Source: an uncultured Prevotella sp.
GTDB taxonomy: Bacteria > Bacteroidota > Bacteroidia > Bacteroidales > Bacteroidaceae
Assembly: GCA_900770025.1 (NCBI GenBank)
Contig: CAAGIW010000020.1
Location: forward strand, 8,553 to 72,552
Direction: 5' to 3'
DNA length: 64,000 nt
Shown here: positions 49,055 through 56,745 of the stretch, piece by piece
How positions within the stretch are numbered: the first letter of the stretch is position 1
Layout: each line of letters begins with the position of its first letter
Translations under genes and position numbers: made by a program
Notes under the pieces: generated by a model
Databases searched by the model: none
The model's input: the letters and a program-made list of their open reading frames with translations, nothing else
What the model was told of the DNA's origin: nothing

Positions 49055-49140
49055 CTTTTGATGGTAACAAACATCTTTTTTGATGGTAACAAACATCCCT
49101 TTTGATGGTAACAAACATCCCTTTTGATGGTAACAAACTT
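49055..49140 (+). repeat. 22-bp tandem repeat (GATGGTAACAAAC), 4 units, in the MATE leader
   Basis: GATGGTAACAAAC begins at 49060, 49082, 49104 and 49126, exactly 22 bp apart, separated by ATCYYTTTT. It lies between the promoter and the start codon, so it is transcribed. Confidence 0.9.
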
Positions 49141-49157
49141 CAGATAACGCTGACACG

Positions 49158-50501
49158 ATGATTAGTTCTCTCATTCACAGATACGGCAGTCATTACAAGG
49201 CTTTGCTGCAGTTGGGTGTGCCTATTGTGGTGGGCAACATCGGACAGGTGGTGCTCAGCTTTGCAGATACGCTGATGATAGGGTGGCACAGTATGCGCGA
49301 ACTGGCGGCGGCTGCCTTTGTCAACACCATGTTTCTGCTCCTTGTCATCTTTGCCTTGGGCTTTTCCATGGGTCTTTCTCCCATTGTGGGTAGGCACTTT
49401 GGGCGAGGCGAACATGAGCATATCGGCGGAGTGCTGCGTGCTGCGTTGGCGGCCAACCTGTTGTTGGCCCTGCTGTTGCTGGCAGTCACGGCCTTGCTCT
49501 ATGCCAATCTGCACCTGTTGGGACAGCCCGCCGAACTGCTTCCGCTGATGAAACCCTACCTGTTGGTCAACATGCTGTCGATACCTTTCGCCTGTGTCAC
49601 CAATGTTTTCAAGCAGTTTTTCGAGGCAATAGGGCGCACCAAGGTGTCGATGGTGGTGATGGTGTGTGGCAATGTGACCAACATTGTGGGCAATGCCCTG
49701 CTCATTTACGGTCTGTGTGGTATGCCCGAATGGGGATTGTTGGGTGCAGGAGTATCCACAGCCCTGTCGCGAGTGCTGATGATGACGGGCTTTGTGCTGG
49801 TGTTTGCCTTTGGAGGCAAGTACCGTATCTATCGCAGAGACCTGCTTGCGGCGAAGACCAACGTGGTCCTGTTTCGCCAACTCAACGTGTTGGGATGGCC
49901 CTCTGCGGTGCAGGTGGGCATAGAAACGGCGGCCTTCACTCTCACTTCCGTCTTCGTTGGATGGATAGGAACGCGTGCGTTGGCGGCCCATCAGATTATG
50001 ATTACCGTGTCGGGATTGTTCTATATGGTCTATCTCGGCATCGCCTCTGCCGTACTTGTCAGGGTGAGTCATTTCCACGGTCAGCGCGATTGGCCCGCCA
50101 TTGTGGCCACCAGCAAGGCCGGTTTCCACATCATCCTCGTCATGGCAAGTACGGTGGCGGTGCCCGTTTTCCTGCTCAGAAACCAGGTGGGCGGCTGGTT
50201 CACCGATGATGCCGAGGTGAGTCATCTCGTGGCAGTCACCATCATTCCCCTCATTCTCTATCAGTTTGGCGACGGCTTGCAGTGCACCTATGCCAATGCC
50301 CTGCGCGGTTTGGCCTGCATGAAACCGCTGATGCGCGCCTCCATCGTGGCATATATCGGTGTTTCCATCCCACTAAGTTGGCTGTTGGGCATCGTGTTTG
50401 GCGGCGGACTTCTCGGTGTTTGGTCGGCCTTCCCCGTGTGTCTGTTTGTGGCAGGAGTGCTCTATCTGCGCATCTTCAGGAGGAGGGTAAATGAAGAGTG
50501 A
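49158..50501 (+). CDS. MATE-family multidrug efflux transporter
   Basis: The 447-residue inner-membrane protein has twelve predicted spans in two related halves. It begins HYKALLQLGVPIVVGNIGQV and has SFADTLMIGW, the PIVGRHFGRGE loop, and the second-half counterpart WPSAVQVGIETAAF with AAHQIMITVSG. MATE pumps export cationic drugs or dyes in exchange for sodium or protons. The substrate is unknown. Regulation may involve the repeat-filled leader. Confidence 0.92.
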   Translation: MISSLIHRYGSHYKALLQLGVPIVVGNIGQVVLSFADTLMIGWHSMRELAAAAFVNTMFLLLVIFALGFSMGLSPIVGRHFGRGEHEHIGGVLRAALAANLLLALLLLAVTALLYANLHLLGQPAELLPLMKPYLLVNMLSIPFACVTNVFKQFFEAIGRTKVSMVVMVCGNVTNIVGNALLIYGLCGMPEWGLLGAGVSTALSRVLMMTGFVLVFAFGGKYRIYRRDLLAAKTNVVLFRQLNVLGWPSAVQVGIETAAFTLTSVFVGWIGTRALAAHQIMITVSGLFYMVYLGIASAVLVRVSHFHGQRDWPAIVATSKAGFHIILVMASTVAVPVFLLRNQVGGWFTDDAEVSHLVAVTIIPLILYQFGDGLQCTYANALRGLACMKPLMRASIVAYIGVSIPLSWLLGIVFGGGLLGVWSAFPVCLFVAGVLYLRIFRRRVNEE

Positions 50502-50690
50502 AGAATGAAGAGTGAAGAATGAAGAGTGAAGAATGAAGAGTGAAGAATGAAGAATCTTTTAAATGAAGAGTGAAGAATCTTAAACGAAGAATGGAACGAG
50601 TGCAGAAAGATAATTCGTAATTCAAAATTCGTAATTCGTAATTCCCACCGGCGTAGCCCTATTCTTCATTCTTCATTCTTCATTCTTCAT
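50490..50690. repeat. GAAGAATGAAGAGTGAAGAATG tandem tracts as inverted copies
   Basis: A run of 7-bp-based GAAGAGTGAAGAATG repeats (50490-50580) and its inverted form, ATTCTTCATTCTTCATTC (50659-50690), enclose an AATTCGTAATTC tract (50612-50645). Together they could fold into a long hairpin between the convergent MATE and NUDIX genes. Confidence 0.75.
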
Positions 50691-51218
50691 TTAAAGACTC
50701 TTCATTTTCAGAAACATGTGCAGGGCCTGTCGGATGCTGCGCAGACCGAATTGCTCGGTGTGTATGTCGCGCAGGGGCACCCACATGCACTCATCCACGT
50801 CGTCGGCGGGCTGCAGTTCGGTTCCCTCTGCCACGGTGCATTGGAAAAGAAGGTCGAGCGTATGGATGTCTAAATCGGAGAAATGATAGATGTTGGGCAC
50901 GCTGAACAGATAGCGGCACGAGGTGATGCTTAATCCTGTCTCCTCCTTTATCTCCCGTGCAATCGCCTCTTCGCCCGTCTCTTCCATATCCACAAAGCCC
51001 CCGGGCAGGTCCAGTGTGCCCTTGGCAGGCTCCTTGCTGCGCCTCACCACCAACAGTTCTCCCTGCTGGTTCAGGATAAAGGCGGCTGTGGCTGCGCACG
51101 CATTCATGTAATAAACAAAGCCACAGTTGTCGCATTTCTTGCTCTTCTCGTCATTGACCATAAAGTGTTTGCTGCCGCATTTGGGGCAATAGGCAAACTT
51201 TTCCAAGGGGTGCATCAT
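50691..51218 (-). CDS. NUDIX hydrolase with N-terminal zinc ribbon
   Basis: The 175-residue cytosolic protein has a zinc ribbon (Cys11, Cys14, Cys29, Cys32) and a full Nudix box from Gly74 (GFVDMEETGEEAIAREI, then KEETG to residue 95). The combination is like NudC-type or ADP-ribose pyrophosphatase-type enzymes, which cleave nucleoside diphosphates linked to another group. The true substrate is unknown. Two Mets open the frame (51216-51218 and 51213-51215). It is divergent from the esterase gene. Confidence 0.9.
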   Translation of the reverse strand: MMHPLEKFAYCPKCGSKHFMVNDEKSKKCDNCGFVYYMNACAATAAFILNQQGELLVVRRSKEPAKGTLDLPGGFVDMEETGEEAIAREIKEETGLSITSCRYLFSVPNIYHFSDLDIHTLDLLFQCTVAEGTELQPADDVDECMWVPLRDIHTEQFGLRSIRQALHMFLKMKSL

Positions 51219-51283
51219 ATCTTAAATTTCGTTTATTCTCTGCGAATGTGCTGAATGATGGTGCAATAGTACGAAAAATTTTC

Positions 51284-51291
51284 TACCTTTG
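51284..51291 (+). promoter_or_regulatory. Promoter box (TACCTTTG) of the esterase gene
   Basis: Exact TAnnTTTG match, 88 bases upstream of the ATG at 51380. No good -33 TTTG. Confidence 0.45.
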
Positions 51292-51379
51292 CAAGCGTTG
51301 TGCGGCAGAAAGATGCAGCAGTGTTGCACCATTTGTTCCAAAACATCGATAAAAAAACGTCAAAAGTACCAATATCATC

Positions 51380-52201
51380 ATGAAGAAACCGCTTCTGTTG
51401 TTCCTCTTCGCCATGGCCGCATTGGGCTCTATGGCAGCGGGCAAGTGCCTTGTGTTGAACCTGTGGCCTGTGGGTGCGCCCCACAAAAGTGCCGATGCGG
51501 CCGACACCGCCAAGGTGTATGTGTATCTGCCCGATGCCGCCAAGGCCAACGGCAAGGCCGTGGTGATATGCCCGGGCGGAGGCTATGTGGGTCTGTCGAT
51601 GGGCCACGAGGGCAAGGACTGGGCCCCCTATCTCAACAAGATGGGTGTGGCCGCCATTGTGCTGAAGTATCGACTGCCCCACGGCGACAAGCGAATACCC
51701 GTGGAGGATGCCGAAGAGGCGGTGAAATTGGTGAGACTGATGGCCAAGAGTTGGCACATAGATCCGCAGCAGGTGGGCATCATGGGCTTCTCTGCCGGCG
51801 GACATCTGGCATCGGTGGTGGCCACGCAGGCCCGTGGAGATGCCGCCCCCAACTATCAGTTGCTGTTCTATCCCGTCATCACCATGGCCCCGGGCTATAC
51901 CCACAAAGTCACCATGACCCAGTTTCTCGGCGAGCATCCAAGCAAGAAAAACGTGCGCACCTACAGCAGCGACCAGCAGGTGAGCCGTGTCACTCCGCGT
52001 GCCTTCATTGCTCTCTGCGATGATGATATGGACGTGCTGCCTGCCAATGGCGTGAACTATTACTTGGAGTGCTACCGCCACGATGTGCCTGCCGCCCTGC
52101 ATGTTTATCCTTCTGGGGGCCACGGCTGGGGCTGCAAACCCGACTTTGCGGGCCACATCCAGCTGATGCTCGACTTGGATTTGTGGTTCAGAAGCTTTTG
52201 A
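51380..52201 (+). CDS. Exported alpha/beta-hydrolase, carbohydrate-esterase-like
   Basis: The 273-residue protein has a signal peptide (LLLFLFAMAALGSMAAG). The mature part has the oxyanion loop VVICPGGGYVGLS near residue 58, the nucleophile Ser138 in MGFSAGGHLAS, and a late Asp and His (DDDMDVLPANG, GGHGWG) to complete the triad. Relatives de-acetylate xylan or pectin fragments or act on other small esters. Given the pectin genes elsewhere in the window a role on acetylated glycans is plausible, but not shown. The gene is alone. Confidence 0.82.
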   Translation: MKKPLLLFLFAMAALGSMAAGKCLVLNLWPVGAPHKSADAADTAKVYVYLPDAAKANGKAVVICPGGGYVGLSMGHEGKDWAPYLNKMGVAAIVLKYRLPHGDKRIPVEDAEEAVKLVRLMAKSWHIDPQQVGIMGFSAGGHLASVVATQARGDAAPNYQLLFYPVITMAPGYTHKVTMTQFLGEHPSKKNVRTYSSDQQVSRVTPRAFIALCDDDMDVLPANGVNYYLECYRHDVPAALHVYPSGGHGWGCKPDFAGHIQLMLDLDLWFRSF

Positions 52202-52352
52202 GTATTGGGGGAAGACAACCCTGACTGGGGGAGTTTTGTGTGCTTTCAGTGCGGGATAATGAAGAAAACAGAAAGCCATTCTTTCGTGAAGAAACGTGAG
52301 TTTGGCAGAAGACTCATGCTCCAATTTTGCTCTTGTCGATGATGCTCCCTGC

Positions 52353-52660
52353 ATACCGTTTTGCAAAACGCACCATTTTGCATTGCAAAACGCACCATTT
52401 TGGAACGCAAAACGCACCGTTTTAGAAAACACCCCCATTTGCTTTGGAATTTGATAAGCATTTAGTGAAGTTTTGCAACGTGCATTATTCGCTCATCGTC
52501 AGTTACTTATCCTTTAATCAAATTACTGCGTTCATGTTTTGTCCTCCTCCCCTTGGGGAGGCTGGGTGGGGCCTTCACGTTTTATTCTCCTCCCCTTGGG
52601 GAGGTCGGGTGGGGCCTTTGTTCTTTCTATCTCCTCCCCTTGGGGAGGGTCGGGTGGGGC
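52353..52660 (-). repeat. Composite repeat element, copy 3, inverted (22-bp array A5 + core + palindromes)
   Basis: CGCACC units lie at 52369, 52391 and 52413 (22 bp apart). Read on the minus strand, the element gives CTCCCCAAGGGGAGGAG units (52546, 52589, 52633), AACATGAACGCAGTAATTTG, GATTAAAGGATAAGT, CAAATGGGGGTGTTTTCTAA and the array. This is the same order as copies 1 and 2. The gap 52202-52690 holds only this element. Confidence 0.8.
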
Positions 52661-52690
52661 TATCCTTCAACTTATCTCCAAAAACCTCCC

Positions 52691-53416
52691 TTACTTATAT
52701 AGTTCCCCAAGCACGTCTGGCGAGCGCAGTTCGGGGAAGTTGGGCAGGTGCAGGCGGTAGAACTGCTCGATAACCTCGATGAGGCGCTGCCTCTCTGTGC
52801 GCGACATGCGAAACAAGTGCATGGTGGCATAGCTGAGTCGCATCAGCGAAAGGATGACCACTGCCTCCTCTGGTTTCAGATATTGTGGATGAATGGGGAC
52901 CGAAGCACAGAAGCATGCGCCCCGAAGGTCGAAGCAACAGTTGGGCGTGTAGTCGGCCAGATTGGGACTGAAGCCCAAAAACTGCGTGAGCTTCAGCATG
53001 AACACGATGTGGAAGTTGGCAAACACCCCCGTGCAATGGTCCAACCACATCAAGCTGTCGGCGATGTAGTCGAACAGCATCTCGTTGCCTTCCTCCCCCT
53101 TGAGGACATGAGTAAGGAACTCAGAGATGAACAGAGCGATGCCCAATTTTCCCGGATTTATCGGTATCGACATGTAGGGATGCAGCGGAGCCGCCTCTCG
53201 CAGATGCTGCAACGAGGCCCCCGTGCGCTGGTCGTACACCACGGAAAGCAGTGTCAGCGGAATGAAATACTGTCTTTTCAGTCGTGCTTTGGGCGAGGTG
53301 GAGCGCGGAACGGCAAACGATACCCTGCCATGTGAGCGGGTAAACATCTCTACAATCATCCTGTTGTCGGCGTGCTTGATAACGCGCAACACCAAAGCTT
53401 CGGTCTGTATAATCAT
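52691..53416 (-). CDS. recO: DNA repair protein RecO
   Basis: The 241-residue cytosolic protein loads RecA with RecF and RecR during gap repair. The N-terminal OB-fold (MIIQTEALVLRVIKHADN, then EMFTRSHGRVSFAVPR, residues 1-80) and the helical C-terminal domain with a cysteine-rich stretch (NCCFDLRGACFC, about 165-176) match RecO. The start is the ATG at 53414-53416; the frame's earlier Met at 53464 lies in duplicated leader sequence. The transcript probably starts near 53570 and carries a 67-bp duplication. Confidence 0.9.
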   Translation of the reverse strand: MIIQTEALVLRVIKHADNRMIVEMFTRSHGRVSFAVPRSTSPKARLKRQYFIPLTLLSVVYDQRTGASLQHLREAAPLHPYMSIPINPGKLGIALFISEFLTHVLKGEEGNEMLFDYIADSLMWLDHCTGVFANFHIVFMLKLTQFLGFSPNLADYTPNCCFDLRGACFCASVPIHPQYLKPEEAVVILSLMRLSYATMHLFRMSRTERQRLIEVIEQFYRLHLPNFPELRSPDVLGELYK

Positions 53417-53445
53417 TTGTTGTGGGACGTTTGTTTTGCACAAAA

Positions 53446-53574
53446 ACAGTGCCAACGAACACAAAAGAAAACTTGTTTTCAGTTTGTTGAGTGCCGCCTG
53501 TTTTCTGAAAAAACAGTGCCAACGAACACAAAAGAAAACTTGTTTTCAGTTTGTTGAGTGCCGCCTGTTTTCTG
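53446..53574 (-). repeat. 67-bp tandem duplication in the recO leader
   Basis: ACAGTGCCAACGAACACAAA begins at 53446 and at 53513. The following 46 bases are also repeated, including the palindrome GAAAACTTGTTTTC and GAGTGCCGCCTG. It lies between the recO promoter and its ATG. Confidence 0.9.
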
Positions 53575-53582
53575 CAAAAGTA
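53575..53582 (-). promoter_or_regulatory. Promoter box (TACTTTTG) of recO
   Basis: Exact TAnnTTTG match on the minus strand, immediately upstream of the duplicated leader. Confidence 0.5.
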
Positions 53583-53622
53583 CGAAAAAAGGCTAAAAAG
53601 CGGTATTTTTCTTCATAAAAGT

Positions 53623-53653
53623 TTTGTGGATAAAGAATTTATATATAACTTTG
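53623..53653 (+). promoter_or_regulatory. Promoter of tRNA-Glu and rpsT (TTTG ... TAACTTTG)
   Basis: TTTG at 53623-53626, 19 bases, TAACTTTG at 53646-53653, 18 bases before the tRNA 5' end. Confidence 0.65.
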
Positions 53654-53671
53654 CACCCGCAAATCAGCATT

Positions 53672-53743
53672 GGTCCCTTCGTCTATCGGTTAGGACGAGA
53701 GATTTTCATTCTCTAAAGAGGAGTTCGACTCTCCTAGGGACTA
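53672..53743 (+). tRNA. tRNA-Glu (anticodon TTC)
   Basis: All arms fold: acceptor GGTCCCT (53672-53678) with AGGGACT (53736-53742), with a G-U first pair and discriminator A53743. The D-arm is GTCT...GGAC. The anticodon stem AGAGA/TCTCT holds loop TTTTCAT with anticodon TTC at 53705-53707. The T-arm is GGAG-TTCGACT-CTCC. CCA is not encoded. The Glu identity fits the TTC anticodon and the general tRNA-Glu layout. It is transcribed with rpsT, 24 bases downstream. Confidence 0.96.
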
Positions 53744-53767
53744 CTCATTTAAAGAAGAATAATAAAG

Positions 53768-54022
53768 ATGGCAAATCACAAATCATCAATCAAAAGAATT
53801 CGTCAGGAGAAGACGAGAACACTGCACAACAAATACTACGCCAAGACAATGCGTAATGCTGTGCGCAAGCTTCGCGCTACAACAGACAAGGAGGAGGCTG
53901 TGAAGATGCTTCCCTTGGTTCAGAAGATGCTGGACAAACTGGTTAAGACTCACATTATCCACAAGAACAAGGCTGCCAACCTCAAGTCTGGTGTTGCCTT
54001 GCACGTGAATAGATTAGGCTAA
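53768..54022 (+). CDS. rpsT: 30S ribosomal protein S20
   Basis: The 84-residue basic protein is the usual length for S20 and binds 16S rRNA as a three-helix bundle. It begins [19 protein letters not shown], with the typical N-terminal 'MANxKSxxKRIR' form, and later [20 protein letters not shown] then a C-terminal [10 protein letters not shown]. It follows tRNA-Glu under the same promoter and ends at a strong terminator. Confidence 0.97.
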   Translation: MANHKSSIKRIRQEKTRTLHNKYYAKTMRNAVRKLRATTDKEEAVKMLPLVQKMLDKLVKTHIIHKNKAANLKSGVALHVNRLG

Positions 54023-54040
54023 ACGCGGACATAGCCACAA

Positions 54041-54080
54041 GAAAAAAGTCGATATGCAATATATCGGCTTTTTCTTTTTT
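54041..54080 (+). terminator. Intrinsic terminator of rpsT
   Basis: AAAAAGTCGATAT (54043-54055) pairs with ATATCGGCTTTTT (54061-54073), 13 bp with one G-U pair, followed by CTTTTTTT. Confidence 0.85.
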
Positions 54081-54165
54081 TATGCACTTTCTCTAACCGC
54101 AGTGTGGCAGAATCGCACCCAAAAAACGGCACTTGCGGCCTGAAAGCGCAGGAACTTTCTCCCCC

Positions 54166-54230
54166 TTATACAGCAAACTGTATAAAATATTTATAATGAA
54201 TTGTTTATGCTTTCCATTGATTTGAATCAA
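54166..54230. promoter_or_regulatory. Two palindromic sites upstream of the pilus promoter
   Basis: TTATACAG-CAAA-CTGTATAA (54166-54185) and TTGATT-TG-AATCAA (54217-54230) are perfect two-fold symmetric sites, 62-134 bases upstream of the pilus -7 box. They look like regulator-binding sites. The rest of 54081-54291 shows no gene. Confidence 0.45.
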
Positions 54231-54264
54231 GAAAACAACGAGTTTGGTGGAAACGTATCAGTCT

Positions 54265-54299
54265 TTTGCCCTGTCGTATCGGTTTGTTTGCTACCTTTG
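54265..54299 (+). promoter_or_regulatory. Promoter of the pilus operon (TTTG ... TACCTTTG)
   Basis: TACCTTTG at 54292-54299 is an exact -7 match, 44 bases before the ATG. The nearest TTTG upstream (54265-54268) is 23 bases away, slightly longer than usual, which may mean activator dependence. Confidence 0.5.
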
Positions 54300-54342
54300 A
54301 AAAGGTGAATAATTTGATTATACATTTCTAACTGACAAGGTG

Positions 54343-55674
54343 ATGCGTATAGGTCAATCAATAGATTGGTTGTTTGCATTGGTGCTTGCTTTATCATCCA
54401 TCAGCCCGGCTTTTGCTTTTGTGCAAACAGAAGGAGGAGACTGCTCTTCAGACAGTGTTGCTGTGCGCATCTTCTTCCGCACCAATCACTCTGACATCGA
54501 CCCCACATTCAGTAACAACAGTCAGCATATCACCCGCTTTTTCTCCTCTCTCGACAGTGTGACCCGCCTGCCGCAGGTCAGCATAGACAGTGTGGTGCTG
54601 GTCAGTTCTTCGGCCTCGCCCGAGGGAAACGCCCGTGCCAACAACCTGCTGAGCCGCAGGCGTGCCGCTGCGGTGGAGGCCCTCTTCAAACAGCACTGCA
54701 CCACCGACGTGAGGTTTCGGGTGGTCACGGCAGGCGAAGACTGGGAAGGCCTGTCGGCATTGCTGCGCACCTCTGGCATCAAGGGCAGGGAAGAGGCGCT
54801 GGAAATCATGGGCAGCACGCCCGAATGGGTGGTGAGCAACGGCAGGATAGTGGGCAGCCGCAAGAAAGCCATGATGGATTTGAAGGGCGGAAACGTGTGG
54901 CGCGAGATGCACCAACAGCTCTTCCCCCTGCTGCGACAGGCCACGCTGACGGTGTATTATGCCACCCACCAGGAGGCCGAAACGCCTGCCGGCATACAGA
55001 AAGAAGAGCCCAAAGCGCCCGACACCCTGGCATCGGCACCGCAACCGGCACTGCCTGTGGAAGAGCCTGTGGCAGCTCCCGTTGTGCCAGCGGCCATCCC
55101 CACCGAAACCAAGCAACCGCTGTGCGCCATCAAGACCAATCTGCTGGCCGATGCCGCCACGTTGGTGAACATAGGTATCGAGATTCCTGTGGGCCAGAGG
55201 GTCAGCATTGCCGGCATGTTCTACTTCCCCTGGTGGCGCAGCCGTGCCAACCACCTCACCATACAGATGCTCGGCGGCACGGTGGAAGGCCGCTACTGGC
55301 TGGGCGACAGGAGCCGCCACAACCTGCTCACGGGCTTCTTTGCCGGAGTGTATGGCGGTGCCGGCTACTATGATTTCCAGCTTGGCAGTATGTCGAATGG
55401 CGACGGCGTGCAGGGCGACTTCTACGTGATGGGCGGAATCAGTGCCGGCTATGCACACAGCATCGGTCGCCATCTCAGATTGGAATACAGTGTGGGCGTG
55501 GGCTATCTGCGCACCGACTACCGCAAATACAAACCGGTGGAAGGCACTAAATACGGAGACATCAAGGTGATGGAGTACCCTTGGGAGAAGAAAAGACTTT
55601 CTGGCTTCCTGCCCAGCAAGCTCGAAGTGTCGCTGGTGTGGCTGCTCCACGCAGGGAAAGGAGGCCGGCCATGA
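54343..55674 (+). CDS. DUF3575 outer-membrane protein with OmpA-like N-terminal region (pilus operon gene 1)
   Basis: The 443-residue protein has a signal peptide (LFALVLALSSISPAFA). Residues about 30-205 resemble an OmpA-type domain (VRIFFRTNHSDIDPTF, VLVSSSASPEGNARANNLL, RRRAAAVEAL). A Pro/Glu/Ala linker (205-265) leads to a DUF3575 barrel: AIKTNLLADAATLVNIGIEI, GRYWLGDR and GGISAGYAHSIGRHLRLEYS, ending in LEVSLVWLL. Proteins of this kind lead type V pilus operons in Bacteroidales and probably form an outer-membrane anchor. The start is the ATG at 54343, not the GTG just before. It overlaps the next gene by 4 bases (ATGA). Confidence 0.85.
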   Translation: MRIGQSIDWLFALVLALSSISPAFAFVQTEGGDCSSDSVAVRIFFRTNHSDIDPTFSNNSQHITRFFSSLDSVTRLPQVSIDSVVLVSSSASPEGNARANNLLSRRRAAAVEALFKQHCTTDVRFRVVTAGEDWEGLSALLRTSGIKGREEALEIMGSTPEWVVSNGRIVGSRKKAMMDLKGGNVWREMHQQLFPLLRQATLTVYYATHQEAETPAGIQKEEPKAPDTLASAPQPALPVEEPVAAPVVPAAIPTETKQPLCAIKTNLLADAATLVNIGIEIPVGQRVSIAGMFYFPWWRSRANHLTIQMLGGTVEGRYWLGDRSRHNLLTGFFAGVYGGAGYYDFQLGSMSNGDGVQGDFYVMGGISAGYAHSIGRHLRLEYSVGVGYLRTDYRKYKPVEGTKYGDIKVMEYPWEKKRLSGFLPSKLEVSLVWLLHAGKGGRP

Positions 55675-56702
55675 AGCAGCGGTTCATGCCTTCACTCCTC
55701 ATGGCGGTGCTTTTGCTCGCCTCCTGCACGCGCGACCATCTCTATTATGCCGCCGATGACATGGCCACCGTGCTCGTGGAAACCGACTGGAGTGCATCGG
55801 GTGTGCATCCGAACGGCGTGAGTGTGTATGCCTACAACGAGTCCGACGGGAGTCTGTATAGGCGCTTTCCGCCAGTGGCCGTGCAGCAACCGTGCCGCCT
55901 CAGACTGCCCGAGGGAAGCTATACCTTGGTGGTGATGAACAACAGTCCCGAGGAGATGGAGGGCACCATCAGCTTCTGCGGAGAGGACAACATAGCCACC
56001 CTGCAGGCTCGGGGAGTGAAAGACGAGCGGAGAAGCGCAAGGCTCACGGAGTATCTTGAAACCAAGGGCGACGCCACGGTGGGCGAATACTGCATCGTGG
56101 AGCCCGACAGTTTGGCGATGGCAGTGGTGAAGGGGGTGCGTGTGTCGCCCCAGCAGATGGACTATTACTACGACAGGCCCCAAGGAAACGCCTCTGCCGA
56201 GAGCGTGATGGAGGTGCAGGCAAAGCCCACCCCCGTCATCTCTACGGTGAACATCAAGGCCCATGTCAGGGGACTGAAATATGCGCGCGGCACCACCCAG
56301 TCGTATCTGAGGGGAGTGGCCGCCGGCCATTATCCCGCAAAGGGGGAGAACAGCATGGACCAGGTGGCGCAGGCGTTCATCCTGAACAACAGGGTGTTTG
56401 ACCCAGGGTCGGACACCGACGGCACCATCACGGCAGAATTTCTCTCGTTCGGACTGGTGGGCAACGGGCAGAACGACCGCCGGTATTACCTCGACATCAG
56501 CTTCGTGCTGGTCAACGGCGAGTCCTATCCCCTGACGTTCGACGTCACCGACCTCATATCGGTGGATGTGTCACTCTCCCTGAAGCTGACATTGAACCTC
56601 GCCTTGGAGATAGAACTGCCCAAGGTGGAAGGCAGTGAAGAGGGTGGATTCAACCCCGGCGTGGGCGAGTGGGAGGAAGAGATCATAGACATACCCATGT
56701 AA
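55671..56702 (+). CDS. DUF5119 lipoprotein (pilus operon gene 2)
   Basis: The 343-residue protein has a lipoprotein signal (MPSLLMAVLLLASC). The DUF5119 features are visible: ATVLVETDWSASGVHPNGVS, SYTLVVMNNSPEEME and a late GRRYYLDISFVL-like strand (DRRYYLDISFVLVNG). Family members sit in fimbrillin operons and may act as anchor or assembly subunits like FimB/Mfa2. The ATG overlaps the previous stop (ATGA), so translation is coupled. The longer frame from 55581 overlaps the upstream gene and is not used. Confidence 0.82.
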   Translation: MKQRFMPSLLMAVLLLASCTRDHLYYAADDMATVLVETDWSASGVHPNGVSVYAYNESDGSLYRRFPPVAVQQPCRLRLPEGSYTLVVMNNSPEEMEGTISFCGEDNIATLQARGVKDERRSARLTEYLETKGDATVGEYCIVEPDSLAMAVVKGVRVSPQQMDYYYDRPQGNASAESVMEVQAKPTPVISTVNIKAHVRGLKYARGTTQSYLRGVAAGHYPAKGENSMDQVAQAFILNNRVFDPGSDTDGTITAEFLSFGLVGNGQNDRRYYLDISFVLVNGESYPLTFDVTDLISVDVSLSLKLTLNLALEIELPKVEGSEEGGFNPGVGEWEEEIIDIPM

Positions 56703-56745
56703 TCAGACAACAGAAACAAACCATTAACAGTAATACATTACCATT

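Noticed and set aside
54166..54230. Invertible promoter (phase variation) for the pilus operon
   Set aside because: The two palindromes differ in sequence and are not inverted copies of each other, so recombination between them is not expected.
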